From NCBI RefSeq assembly GCF_014384745.1, contig NZ_JACRSO010000003.1, forward strand, positions 310,001 through 374,000: DNA of 64,000 nucleotides, written 5' to 3'. This document shows, in pieces, positions 25,201 to 32,841 of the stretch. The stretch is from Luoshenia tenuis (lineage in GTDB: Bacteria > Bacillota > Clostridia > Christensenellales > GCA-900066905). Position numbers and translations under genes: made by a program. The notes under the pieces are model-generated. The model ran no database searches, had not been told where the DNA came from, and saw only the letters and a program-made list of their open reading frames with translations. The stretch's first letter is position 1. The number at the start of each line of letters is the position of its first letter.

Positions 25201-25465
25201 CGAGATGGGATTTTCCAGCGACTTCGACTTCTCGGACTTTGCGGCACCGGACTGGCAGGGCTCCATTAAAGTACAAAGCGACAAGTTCTTTGACCCGGAG
25301 GCGATCATGGAGGCGGTATCCCGGGCGATGAGGGAGAACCCCGTGGTGGTGGAGAACCGCATCGACAACTACACGACTTTGGAGCTGGACGGGGACGTGC
25401 TGGCGCGCAAGACGGAGCCGGCGATCTCGCGGTTGATGCAGAAAAAGAGCCAGCTGGCAAAATAA
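22292..25465 (+). CDS. Tail tape measure protein
   Basis: The protein has 1057 residues and is the longest gene of the locus. It is mainly alpha-helical with long coiled-coil stretches (about 150-230 and 320-400), a hydrophobic Gly/Ala-rich segment near 95-130 (VGGAITSVAGAINPVAGAVAG), Gln/Ala-rich repeats (about 650-770) and a Gly/Met-rich hydrophobic segment near 780-830. It ends in a short Dit-binding-type helix. Tape measures set tail length at roughly 0.15 nm per residue, implying a tail of about 150-160 nm. No lysozyme or peptidase domain is evident. The ribosome site AAAAGGAGGT is strong. The N-terminus shares a motif with the broken allele at 21448. Confidence 0.88.
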   Translation: MAETVKFTLESSSWMTEVGKLTDGLKDITLRSGETKTALEIVAINADKVSSSMKNMGKEAKTAGETAKTEMGKLGTAAVDVAKLFTDTETKYKDAASSVANVGGAITSVAGAINPVAGAVAGLATAFGTMGTWAAEAFGKAHEASVQANLEQQFGKAKWAAEDLEAVAKRLTTTDWTIQISTYMDAKGKMDQTENELNEALAKLNQYDWKVQVGIGLTPEEQEDYKATIDSYIASAQQYAEQQHYTMTLALGVSFGQDSNSSSQLLAFTNAYYGSAENELAALGRDLAAVISKAMEENDFEKYQPDIQKLQGKYNDALKELQSKKFEATIANLDVVLGSDNLKPNKESYDKVMARIKEATDQIEQEASQANAITMQLILDNYDAMIEAGVSEEVAGQIKQQAVDEMTMNLSQNKAEVSLGAFEYTTGILEDSFKDQFTGSMDKIKGITSMGFSDLNTKFGGSLKEMANQVRIDTVNNGMLMDEAALKATQDYVDSMKPEVDKWEALAEEYKEKGMQVPENLSKGITDAKRLQAMTGDTDAAMYLLGQQLANSPELDAMLKQAKENGEKLDESLAAGIASQTNQIYDAESGLFRTMQNTSQDASALVAQEMNRQGMKVGDAAADGLAQSSGVVYDEVNKMWVTAESVAQESARQTGMTNQYEGQLVTHAQAEGIRSGEGEVVGAVQEVNASGAQAAQEDQQLPEALKNKGSEGAQAEAQGLQENQGVLNQTVTDQQTGVAEAVNNDQQVPEAMYGSGANAMMAYLNSLIENGEGPNAQMQAFLMGLGGMLMLSNLPMLAYMLGGNMGTQLGGGLGSQSWFANGQMQAMMDQMNATASSNAYDPRWSGYGANPISMMAGGMYSQMYAINAQADNVNSAMNPLGSFPGYMWGHDFGFGFYSGLHDTRELIIMEANGIASAIRRIMHFSRPDEGPLRDYETWMPHFVEGLAEGMDENRYRVMQAARRLSQSVSDEMGFSSDFDFSDFAAPDWQGSIKVQSDKFFDPEAIMEAVSRAMRENPVVVENRIDNYTTLELDGDVLARKTEPAISRLMQKKSQLAK

Positions 25466-25486
25466 GGACCTTTAAAACGTTAAGGA

Positions 25487-25515
25487 TGAGCGGCGCGAAA
25501 GCGGCGCTTTTTTTG
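25487..25515 (+). terminator. Hairpin with T run between tape measure and distal tail genes
   Basis: AGCGGCGC-GAAA-GCGGCGCT forms a stem with one G-G mismatch and is followed by seven T. Inside an operon it may act as an attenuator that lowers expression of baseplate genes. Confidence 0.55.
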
Positions 25516-25584
25516 ACGCCGTTTTGCCGGCTGATCCGATAACGATGGAGAAGGACAGAAAAGACTTTCAAGGAGGGATGAGGA

Positions 25585-26301
25585 TTGAAGCAAAAGCATT
25601 ACAGACGCCCGCCAAGAGTGGGCGAGCGGTGCTTGGTGGACGGGGTCGAGACCTATGCGGCTTTTGACGCAGATCTGATCGATTTCCGCATTCTGGCGCG
25701 CAGCGTGGACGCCCACTACGGGGAGGTGCCGCCGGAGGAGCCGGCGTACTACTACACCCAGATGTCCGCCAAACCGCTGGAGGCCGAATTTTACGTGGGC
25801 GGCGCCAGCGACGATGAGGCGCAGATCAACCTCTCGCGGTTGGTGGAGGCCAGCAAGCACTGCGTGCTGCGCAAGGAAGGGTCGGACTTTGAGTATCCGG
25901 CGATCCTGACGGGGTACGAGATGGAACACACCGGGGTGGAGCATTACCTGCTGGTGACGATGAACTTTACTGCCCGGCTGCGCAAGCCTTTGGTGGACTG
26001 CGAGCTGACGGGGAGCGGCACGGTGTACAACGAGGGCAATCTTGCTTCGGGATACAGGCTGACCGTACATCCGTACCAGGATATGGCAAGCGTGACGGTA
26101 GCGGGGATGACGCTTAAAAACCTGCATGCGGGCAAGGACTTTACGGTGGACGGGATCGAATACCGGGTGACGGAGGAGGGGGTCAACCGCTTTGCGGATA
26201 CGGACATCACGGCTTTCCCCCAGATGCTGCCGGGCGAAAACTATATCGAAATACCGGACGGGGTCAAGGTAACGATCGCCTTTTACCCCGCCTACCTGTA
26301 A
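25585..26301 (+). CDS. Distal tail protein (Dit-like)
   Basis: The protein has 238 residues and sits right after the tape measure, as Dit does in Gram-positive siphophages. The N-terminal part (RPPRVGERCLVDGVETYAAF, DFRILARSVD) and the C-terminal galectin-like beta-rich part (VTVAGMTLKNL, TVDGIEYRV, IEIPDGVKVTIAFYPAYL) follow the Dit layout. It forms the hexameric hub joining tube and baseplate. It starts at a TTG 9 bases after GGAGGG; the ATG inside the ribosome region is out of frame. Stop and next start are 6-12 bases apart. Confidence 0.78.
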   Translation: MKQKHYRRPPRVGERCLVDGVETYAAFDADLIDFRILARSVDAHYGEVPPEEPAYYYTQMSAKPLEAEFYVGGASDDEAQINLSRLVEASKHCVLRKEGSDFEYPAILTGYEMEHTGVEHYLLVTMNFTARLRKPLVDCELTGSGTVYNEGNLASGYRLTVHPYQDMASVTVAGMTLKNLHAGKDFTVDGIEYRVTEEGVNRFADTDITAFPQMLPGENYIEIPDGVKVTIAFYPAYL

Positions 26302-26313
26302 GGAGGAATGGCG

Positions 26314-28002
26314 TTGCTGAAAATTTACGACCGGGATGGGGTGCAGCAGTACGCGCTGGCCGGAGTGGACTACTGCGTGACCCATGCGTTTGACGGTGAG
26401 GACACGCTGGAGTTCGACCTGCCGGCCAGCCATGAGGCCTATGACGCCCTGATGGAAGAGATACGGGTGGAAACCGGGGACAATCGGTTTGTGATCAAGG
26501 CGCTGGACGAGTACGCGGACGGCTGCACGGTGGACTGCCAGCTGGACCTTGACGAATGGAAGAACCGGTTCTACAAAAACTTTGCGATGACGCAGCGTAC
26601 GCTTACGGAGGTGATGGCCGCCATTGCGCCGCCGGGATGGACGGTGACCGGCGCGGCAGGCATCTTGCGCACGGGGACAGTGGAGGCGGAATACGCCACG
26701 GATTACGACCTGCTGGGGAAGACAGCGGAGGCGTTTGGGGTGGTATTCAACTACGACGTGCCCGCGCGGCGGGTAACGGTGATCGACCCGGAGGGGATCG
26801 CGCCGGGCGGCGTATACCTGGTAGAAGAGCTGAACCTGAAAAAGATGAGTTACAAAGGGATGAGCACGGAGCTGGTCACCCGGCTGTACGCATACGGCAA
26901 GGATGGATTGACGTTTGCGGACATCAACGGCGGCAAGGAATACGTGGAAGATTTGAGCTATTGCGACAAGGTGATCTCGGCGGTTTGGAAAGCTAGCGAT
27001 TACACCGACGCGGCGCAGCTCAAGGCCGACGCGGAAAAGCAGCTGAAAAGCCTGGCCTATCCGGTGCGCAGCTATGAGTGCGACGTGGTAGATCTGGCGG
27101 CGGTGAACCCGGACTATGCATTTTTAGGCAACTGGATGTATCAGGTGGTCACGCTGATGGACAAGCGACGGGGCACCCGCCAGCAGCACCAGGTGGTGGA
27201 ATACAAGGAGTATCCCCTCAGCCCGGAAAACAATGTGGTGACCCTCTCGACCGCGGTGCCCAAGATCGAAGGGAGCATCAAGCAGATCAAAAACCAGCTG
27301 GAGGATGTACGCGAGGGGGTAGCCGGGCAGGGCGAGGCGATTGAGAACGCGACGGCCCTGATCACCGGGGCCAAGGGCGGCAACGTGGTGCTGCGCATGG
27401 ACGCCCAGGGCAAGCCCACCGAGATATTGGTGATGGACGCGGAGGACATCGACGCGGCGCGCAAGGTGTGGCGCTGGAATATGAACGGATTGGGCTTTTC
27501 AAAAAACGGCATTGCCGGACCTTATGAAACGGCGATGACCATCGACGGGGCGATCGTGGCGGATTTCATCACCGCGGGGACGATGTCGGCGGATCTGATA
27601 CGAGCCGGAAAACTGATCAGCCAGAATGGCACGATGGATATCAGTTTAGATGATGGCAGTATCACCATGACAACGGGCGAATATAAAGCCAGGATGTACG
27701 GATCGGCCTTTTATTTGAGCCGTGGCGGATCAGACACACTTGAAATATACAGCAACGCGGAAGAACCCTTTGGTGTTATTACACTAAAAGGTGCAGATGA
27801 TACGCAAGCGACAATTATCAAGCACAGCGCGGTCGATACGCCAAATGTTTACCTGTATTTTCCAAGTGGAGAGACCGCAAGGTGCTTATATGTTGTGAAT
27901 AGCAATACACGCGCTCTGGACATAGACCAAATCAACGGCTTAGATGTGGACTGGGTCTGGAGCACGGAGATGAACCGGTATGTGCTGGCAGAGAAACAAT
28001 AG
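26314..28002 (+). CDS. Tail-associated protein (Tal / phage tail endopeptidase family)
   Basis: The protein has about 562 residues. The first ~370 match the gp27-like hub of Tal proteins (LKIYDRDGVQ, DTLEFDLPAS, RFVIKALDEY, then MAAIAPPGW and a G-V-V-F-N-Y segment). A helical linker follows and a short beta-rich tail ends in ALDIDQINGLDVDW. It closes the tail tip. No cell-wall hydrolase motif is visible in the C-terminal part. An ATG at 26308 is in frame, but GGAGG lies only 1 base before it; the TTG at 26314 has the normal 7-base spacing and is preferred. The last ~100 codons are more AT-rich than the rest. Confidence 0.78.
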   Translation: MLKIYDRDGVQQYALAGVDYCVTHAFDGEDTLEFDLPASHEAYDALMEEIRVETGDNRFVIKALDEYADGCTVDCQLDLDEWKNRFYKNFAMTQRTLTEVMAAIAPPGWTVTGAAGILRTGTVEAEYATDYDLLGKTAEAFGVVFNYDVPARRVTVIDPEGIAPGGVYLVEELNLKKMSYKGMSTELVTRLYAYGKDGLTFADINGGKEYVEDLSYCDKVISAVWKASDYTDAAQLKADAEKQLKSLAYPVRSYECDVVDLAAVNPDYAFLGNWMYQVVTLMDKRRGTRQQHQVVEYKEYPLSPENNVVTLSTAVPKIEGSIKQIKNQLEDVREGVAGQGEAIENATALITGAKGGNVVLRMDAQGKPTEILVMDAEDIDAARKVWRWNMNGLGFSKNGIAGPYETAMTIDGAIVADFITAGTMSADLIRAGKLISQNGTMDISLDDGSITMTTGEYKARMYGSAFYLSRGGSDTLEIYSNAEEPFGVITLKGADDTQATIIKHSAVDTPNVYLYFPSGETARCLYVVNSNTRALDIDQINGLDVDWVWSTEMNRYVLAEKQ

Positions 28003-28016
28003 GAGGGAGTAACAGT

Positions 28017-29774
28017 ATGGAACATGTACAAAAGTTGACGCTGGACATGGGGCTGCGGGTAACGCCGCCTAAACTGTATGCCAAGCAGGGAGACAGGGAT
28101 ACGCGCAAGATCAACTGCGAGATGGTAATGGATGGGATGCCCTATGCGCCAGGGGAGGGCGTGACAGCCCTATACGCGCTGCGCAAGCCGGATGATACGC
28201 AAGTGATCGAAAATGCACAGCTCTCGGGCAGCGCGTGCAGCCTGACACTGTCAGAGCAGTGCTTGACGGTACCGGGCGTATGCCTGTGTGAGGTGATCTT
28301 ATACAAGGGCGAGGCGGTGCTGGCCAGCGCCACCTTTGAGTTGGACGTGGCGCCCAACGTGTATGACGAGGACGGGGTGATCAGCTCGGACGATTACGGC
28401 GCTTTGGTGGCGGCTACTGCAGAGGCCAACACGGTGACGCAGGAGGCCAACAGCGCAGCCGCTCTGGCAAATGAGAAAGCCAACCTGGCCGGGCAAAAGG
28501 CGGCGCAGGCCCAGGAGCAGGCCCAGGCCGCCCAGACCCAGGCGAGCGCGGCTCAGGCCGCGGCTGCGGCGGCCAACACCGCGAAGACCGCAGCGGATAC
28601 GGCGGCGCAGGCCGCGAACACCGCCGCGCAGAACGCCCAGACCCAGGCGGACTATGCCCAGCAGCAAGGGGACGCCGTGGCGGACATCATCGAGCAGGGC
28701 GGGTTTGCCAGCGTGGGGCACAAACATGACGCCGCTGATATGACCAGCGGGATTTTGCCGGTGGCGCGCGGCGGAACGGGGGTAGCCTCCCTCTCTGAGA
28801 TGGGCTTTTCAAACCCCAACCTGCTGGTCAACGGTGGGTTTGATGTGTGGCAGGAGCTGGAGAGCTATACATTTAAGGGTAATAGCTTGGTTGGTTACTG
28901 TGCGGATCAGTGGATGTTTTGGAGTTATGGCGCAGGGTCGGAAGCAGCAACGATCACTCGTACAGAGGATGGTTTGCGCGTACAGCATAACGGGTATACC
29001 GGGGGTACGTATGTTCATCAGACGTTCCCGGATGCGGAGTATAGCAAAAAACTGGCTGGGAAAACAGTCACGCTATCGTTTGAGGCCACGATTGCATCCG
29101 GATCAAGGATTAGGGCTATACTGCGCAACAGTACACAGTTTGGAAAATTTAGCGGCGGAAGCGGCACGGATATTACGTACAAAAATATAAACGGAGACGG
29201 GACAAGGCAAGTGTACAGCGTATCTGGCATTGTGCCGGATGATGTTACTGACTTATGCATTGGTTTTAACGGGGCATCAAATTACTCAACCAATGATTAT
29301 ACCCTGCACTGGGTCAAGCTGGAGGTTGGCGGCGCGGCCACGCCGTATGTACCGGCAGACTATGCAACGGAGCTGATGCGCTGCATGCGGTATTACTGGA
29401 GGCCTTTTACCTATTTATATACTCACCATGTACCTGCGGATCGGGATAGCTGGTATTTGCTAGCCGGTATTACCTTTCCTGTCAGAATGCGCGTTGCTCC
29501 GACGACGACTATATACGAGCCGCATAACGTAATGATCGACGAGGCCGATTATGGCGGTTATAAGTTTGGCGCGGAGGATTGGGGGGCGCCAAATCATATT
29601 TGGGTTAAGGGTGATAGCGATAGAACGAATTATGAACGTCTAAAAGAGTGGGGCGTGAAAGTTGACGGGTTAACTGAATTTTTGATTGAAGATTTTGGCA
29701 ATACCACACCACCAGACAATGACCGATGGGCTTATTATTTCCATGCGGAATTTGACGCACGGCGATATTCATAG
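28017..29774 (+). CDS. Baseplate upper protein (BppU-like) / receptor-binding protein
   Basis: The protein has 585 residues in three parts. Residues 1-125 form a BppU-type beta-sandwich (KLTLDMGLRV, then ASATFELDVAPNVY). Residues about 140-225 are an Ala/Gln-rich trimeric coiled coil ending in FASVGHKHDAADMTSGILPV, the H-K-H-x-A-x-D-I-x-S-G-x-L-P motif common in phage tail fibres. Residues about 260-585 are a jelly-roll-like receptor domain (NLLVNGGFDVWQ, then YRIVPSG-like strands). From about 28,860 on the DNA is visibly more AT-rich, so the specificity domain was probably exchanged. It would decide which cells the particle binds. Ribosome site AGGAGGGAG. Confidence 0.78.
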   Translation: MEHVQKLTLDMGLRVTPPKLYAKQGDRDTRKINCEMVMDGMPYAPGEGVTALYALRKPDDTQVIENAQLSGSACSLTLSEQCLTVPGVCLCEVILYKGEAVLASATFELDVAPNVYDEDGVISSDDYGALVAATAEANTVTQEANSAAALANEKANLAGQKAAQAQEQAQAAQTQASAAQAAAAAANTAKTAADTAAQAANTAAQNAQTQADYAQQQGDAVADIIEQGGFASVGHKHDAADMTSGILPVARGGTGVASLSEMGFSNPNLLVNGGFDVWQELESYTFKGNSLVGYCADQWMFWSYGAGSEAATITRTEDGLRVQHNGYTGGTYVHQTFPDAEYSKKLAGKTVTLSFEATIASGSRIRAILRNSTQFGKFSGGSGTDITYKNINGDGTRQVYSVSGIVPDDVTDLCIGFNGASNYSTNDYTLHWVKLEVGGAATPYVPADYATELMRCMRYYWRPFTYLYTHHVPADRDSWYLLAGITFPVRMRVAPTTTIYEPHNVMIDEADYGGYKFGAEDWGAPNHIWVKGDSDRTNYERLKEWGVKVDGLTEFLIEDFGNTTPPDNDRWAYYFHAEFDARRYS

Positions 29775-29785
29775 GAGGGGAAACG

Positions 29786-30109
29786 ATGAAGGTATACGCA
29801 AGATGCAACGATGAGGGACTGGTAAAACGCATTTTCTCTGAGGTTTTTGAAGCGCCGGAAGCAACGGACCGCCTGCTTAAAGAGGGCGAGGGTGACGAAT
29901 ATGTCCACGTGCAAAGCCAATACCAGCTGTATGACCAGTGGGGCCGGCACAACTATATCTGGGACGAGGAGACAGGCGGCATGCGGGAGCTGACGGAGGA
30001 GGAAAAGCCTCCCAAGCCAGAGCCGCAGCCCAGCGAAGTAGAGGTTTTGCGCCAGCAAGTGGAGTTGATGCGCAAACAGATCGAAATCCTGACGGGAGGT
30101 GCAGAGTAA
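29786..30109 (+). CDS. Small tail-operon protein, unknown function
   Basis: The protein has 107 residues. Its N-terminal half is a compact mixed alpha/beta segment (MKVYARCNDEGLVKRIF), followed by a Pro/Glu-rich linker (EEKPPKPEPQP) and a short coiled coil at the end (VEVLRQQVELMRKQIEIL). Similar small proteins with a terminal coiled coil follow receptor-binding genes in Clostridial prophages, but I do not recognise a named family. It may be a fibre chaperone or an adaptor. Ribosome site AGGAGGGG. Confidence 0.6.
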   Translation: MKVYARCNDEGLVKRIFSEVFEAPEATDRLLKEGEGDEYVHVQSQYQLYDQWGRHNYIWDEETGGMRELTEEEKPPKPEPQPSEVEVLRQQVELMRKQIEILTGGAE

Positions 30110-30110
30110 T

Positions 30111-30530
30111 ATGGACGCTTTGGAGAGAGCCCGGCAGACGCGCCGGGCTATTACTTTATACGCTAAAGAGTTGCCGGACGAGCAGGCGGCGGGGATGCCC
30201 AGCCTGTTTGAGGCGTGGGACGGAAACGATGTTACCTACAAGATGGGGGACCGGGTGCAGTACAATGACCTGCTGTACAAATGCCTGACGGATCACACGT
30301 CACAGGAGAGTTGGACGCCGGATGCGGCAGTAGCGCTGTGGGTGCGCATTGACGATCCGGCGGTTGAATGGCCGCAGTGGCAGCAGCCGACCGGCGCAAC
30401 GGATGCCTATGACAAGGGAGACAAGGTCAGCCACAATGGCAAGCATTGGATCAGCGATGTGGACGCAAACACATGGGAGCCGGGCGTATCGGGCTGGACG
30501 CAGGCGGATGAATATAAGGAGAAATTTTGA
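30111..30530 (+). CDS. Carbohydrate-binding (CBM5/12-like) tail-tip protein
   Basis: The protein has 139 residues. After a short helix it carries two tandem CBM5/12-like modules: YKMGDRVQYNDLLYKCLTDH with a W-x-P-x-x-x-x-x-LW-V ending (about 38-83), and YDKGDKVSHNGKHWISDVDA with a W-x-P-G ending (about 98-130). The W-x-P and Y-x-x-G-D-x-V patterns are the family hallmark for binding chitin or peptidoglycan-like glycans. It follows the receptor-binding genes and overlaps the endolysin start by one base, so it may help the particle or the lysin bind the wall. Confidence 0.75.
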   Translation: MDALERARQTRRAITLYAKELPDEQAAGMPSLFEAWDGNDVTYKMGDRVQYNDLLYKCLTDHTSQESWTPDAAVALWVRIDDPAVEWPQWQQPTGATDAYDKGDKVSHNGKHWISDVDANTWEPGVSGWTQADEYKEKF

Positions 30531-31315
30531 TGCAAACAATCAAACGAGGCAGCAAGGGCGAAGCGGTCAGAAAGATGCAGCGGCTGCTCATCGCGGCGGG
30601 GTACAGTCTGCCCAAGTATGGGGCGGACGGGACGTTCGGCGCGGAATCAGAGAGCGCGCTGCGCGAGTTCCAGTCGGACAACGGCCTTAGCGCGGACGGG
30701 ATTTGCGGCCCCAAGACCTGGGCGGCGCTGCAGGCCAAAGGCGCGGGCGAGACGATCAGGCGAGGCAGCAAAGGCGAAGCGGTCAGAGAGATGCAGCAGC
30801 TGCTCATCGCAGCGGGCTATGCCTTACCTAAGTATGGGGCCGACGGCAGTTTTGGCGCGGAGAGCGAGGAGGCCTTGCGTAAGTTCCAAGAGGCAAACGG
30901 CCTGGCGGTGGACGGTATCTGCGGCCCCAAGACCTGGGCGGCGCTGCAGGCCGGGGATGAGCCGGGCACGGAGCACTTTAAACTACGGGAGTTTGGCTGC
31001 CGGGATGGATCGGCGGTACCGCGGGAGTACTGGGGCAACGTGCGGGCGCTGATGGCGGAGCTTGAGAAGATCCGCGCGGTGTGGGGAAAGCCCATCATCA
31101 TCAACAGCGGATACCGCACCAAGACCTACAACCAGCAGTGCGGCGGGGCGAAAGCCAGCCAGCACTTAACGGCAAATGCGGTTGATATCTCGGTGCAGGG
31201 GGTGGCGCCCTCTACGGTGTACAACAAGCTTAACGCCATGTACCCGGACCAGGGCCTGGGCAAATACGCGGGCTTCACCCATCTCGACCTACGCGGCTAC
31301 CGGGCACGGTGGTAA
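30530..31315 (+). CDS. Endolysin: two peptidoglycan-binding repeats plus M15-type peptidase
   Basis: The protein has 261 residues. Two nearly identical PG_binding_1 repeats (about 3-66 and 74-137; each with RRGSKGEAVR, FQ-x-x-NGL and DGICGPKTWAALQA) precede a peptidase M15_3-like domain (about 145-261). Zinc motifs are intact: SGYRT, SQHLTANAVDI (His and Asp ligands) and FTHLDLRG. It would cut peptide stems of peptidoglycan for release. No signal peptide, so it needs a holin. The two repeats are so alike at DNA level that they could recombine. The start is the ATG overlapping the previous TGA, with AAGGAG before it. Confidence 0.9.
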   Translation: MQTIKRGSKGEAVRKMQRLLIAAGYSLPKYGADGTFGAESESALREFQSDNGLSADGICGPKTWAALQAKGAGETIRRGSKGEAVREMQQLLIAAGYALPKYGADGSFGAESEEALRKFQEANGLAVDGICGPKTWAALQAGDEPGTEHFKLREFGCRDGSAVPREYWGNVRALMAELEKIRAVWGKPIIINSGYRTKTYNQQCGGAKASQHLTANAVDISVQGVAPSTVYNKLNAMYPDQGLGKYAGFTHLDLRGYRARW

Positions 31316-31326
31316 GGAGGGCGAAG

Positions 31327-31653
31327 ATGGAAGCGGAGAGCGAGCGCTTTATGCAAGAGATCGTCGATCTGCGTGAGGCGGTAGCGATGTTGCGCACGGA
31401 TGTAAAGATGGCCTTTAAGCGCATCGACGAACAACACGAAATGGTAGAAACGGTACATAACCTGGCGCTGAGCCTGCGCGATATGGCAGGAGAGATCAAG
31501 GCGATGCGCAAGGATGTGGACAGCCTGCGGCGAGATATGGACGCCATGCAGGCACGACCGGCGGAACATTGGCAAACGCTGGTAAAAAGCGCGCTGTCGG
31601 GCGTGGCGGGCGCTTTAGTGGGCGCGGGCATGCTGCTGATTTTAAACCGATAG
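31327..31653 (+). CDS. XhlA-like holin-associated membrane protein
   Basis: The protein has 108 residues. A long amphipathic coiled coil (about 1-80) is followed by one C-terminal membrane segment (ALVGAGMLLILN) and a short basic end. This is the layout of XhlA, which works with holin XhlB in PBSX-type lysis cassettes. No separate XhlB-like holin with two or three helices is seen nearby, so it may act alone or with a host protein. Ribosome site AAGGAGGG; a terminator follows. Confidence 0.72.
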   Translation: MEAESERFMQEIVDLREAVAMLRTDVKMAFKRIDEQHEMVETVHNLALSLRDMAGEIKAMRKDVDSLRRDMDAMQARPAEHWQTLVKSALSGVAGALVGAGMLLILNR

Positions 31654-31663
31654 AGGGATACTG

Positions 31664-31706
31664 TAAAAAGGGACGGGGGCGATTGGCCCCCGACCCTTTT
31701 TCTTTT
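31664..31706 (+). terminator. Terminator at the end of the tail and lysis operon
   Basis: AAAAAGGG-A-CGGGGGC pairs with GCCCCCG-A-CCCTTTTT (one A-A mismatch), followed by more T. Confidence 0.88.
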
Positions 31707-31759
31707 TACCCTAAAGGCGAAATAGAGGAAACCGGCTATAATTAAAAAAATGAAATGGA

Positions 31760-32047
31760 TCAAAACAGGCCGATCTGGTTCAGCAGGGCGATACCGTCGC
31801 GCAGGCCGCGGCTATAGCAGGAGATATAAGGTTCCAGATCGGGCTGGGAGGAGGTATGAAAGTAATCCTGCAGCTGTTTGCGCTGTTCTGGCGTTAGCGT
31901 CAGAACGCCCTCATCCTCGAACAGGAAGTCAAAACGGGCGGCGTCCTCCTGACAGGCGTTTGCCGGAGGGCTGGCGAGCAATACTTCGTTACAGGCTTGG
32001 GCGAACAGTTCTTGCAGTGCGTCTTCAAAATTCCACTGTGTTTCCAT
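31760..32047 (-). CDS. Small acidic helical protein, unknown function
   Basis: The 95-residue protein is acidic and mostly helical (FEDALQELFAQACNEVLLA, TPEQRKQLQDYFHT), with no membrane segment. I do not recognise a family. It is convergent to the tail operon and has a strong GGAGG ribosome site on the minus strand, so it is likely a real gene. It could belong to the mobile locus or to the chromosome next to it. Confidence 0.6.
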   Translation of the reverse strand: METQWNFEDALQELFAQACNEVLLASPPANACQEDAARFDFLFEDEGVLTLTPEQRKQLQDYFHTSSQPDLEPYISCYSRGLRDGIALLNQIGLF

Positions 32048-32284
32048 AAAAATTCCTCCATCGTATTAAGATTGGGATAGGGAGTGGATAAGGGAAAGGA
32101 CATGGGCGCCAAACGAGTTTATTTTCCCCAGGGCCCGATGGATATTATACGAAACAGTATGAGCGGATGGGGCAGTATGATAAAACGATTTTTAGGGGGT
32201 AATTTGTCTAAAATTGCGGCTTATTATGATGCTAACAATTGATCCTTCCATTTGATATTCTTTGAGGATGAGAGGTGAGCAATC

Positions 32285-32653
32285 ATGATGAAACGCAAGA
32301 CCCCACTTCCCTTTCCTGAATCCGGATCCTGTTTGCGATACTATAGAGAATTAAGAGGCTATACGCAAGAGCAGCTGGCCGAGATGGTGGGAATGGCCCC
32401 CAGCTATTATGGATATATCGAGCGCGGACGGCAGATGGCGACGATCGCCTACTTTTATAAGCTCTCTCAGGTACTGTGCGTGCCTATCGAGGCGCTGCTG
32501 CTGCCGGAATACCGCGAGCAGGAGGAGGATGGGCTTAAGGGCGTACTGATGGCGCAGATCGGCCAGCTGACGCCGGAAGAGTGCAAGATTGCGTATGAAC
32601 TTCTCTGCCGGATCGTACCGATGATCCGAGAACAGCAGATCAAATCAAAATAA
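32285..32653 (+). CDS. XRE-family regulator
   Basis: The protein has 122 residues. The helix-turn-helix lies at about 15-72 (YYRELRGYTQEQLAEMVGM, recognition helix SYYGYIERGRQ). A short helical C-terminal part (GLKGVLMAQIGQLTPEECKIAYELLC) follows, seen in Clostridial regulators next to prophage genes. No protease domain. Ribosome site GAGGTGAG lies 7 bases before the ATG at 32285. It lies at the right edge of the tail locus and is followed by a hairpin terminator. Confidence 0.82.
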   Translation: MMKRKTPLPFPESGSCLRYYRELRGYTQEQLAEMVGMAPSYYGYIERGRQMATIAYFYKLSQVLCVPIEALLLPEYREQEEDGLKGVLMAQIGQLTPEECKIAYELLCRIVPMIREQQIKSK

Positions 32654-32684
32654 AAAGCGGCGCTACCGGCGCCGTTTTTTATTT
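32651..32684 (+). terminator. Terminator of the XRE gene
   Basis: CGGCGC/GCGCCG stem flanked by A5 and T6. Confidence 0.8.
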
Positions 32685-32760
32685 TATATATCGGACAAGA
32701 CCTGGGGCCTGCATGCTTAGTAGTATTTAACCAGGCGGTGCATCCAGCCGGAAAAGTGCA

Positions 32761-32794
32761 GCGTTAAAGAGCGCAAAGGCGCTGTGCTTTAACG
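32761..32794. other. Long hairpin at the right border of the tail locus
   Basis: GCGTTAAAG ... CTTTAACGC with an inner AGCGC/GCGCT stem and AAAG loop. There is no T run. It may mark an insertion end or a structured transcript. Confidence 0.45.
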
Positions 32795-32841
32795 CACGTA
32801 AGCACGCCGTAGCAGCGGCCCCCGCATTTCATGCCGCAAAA

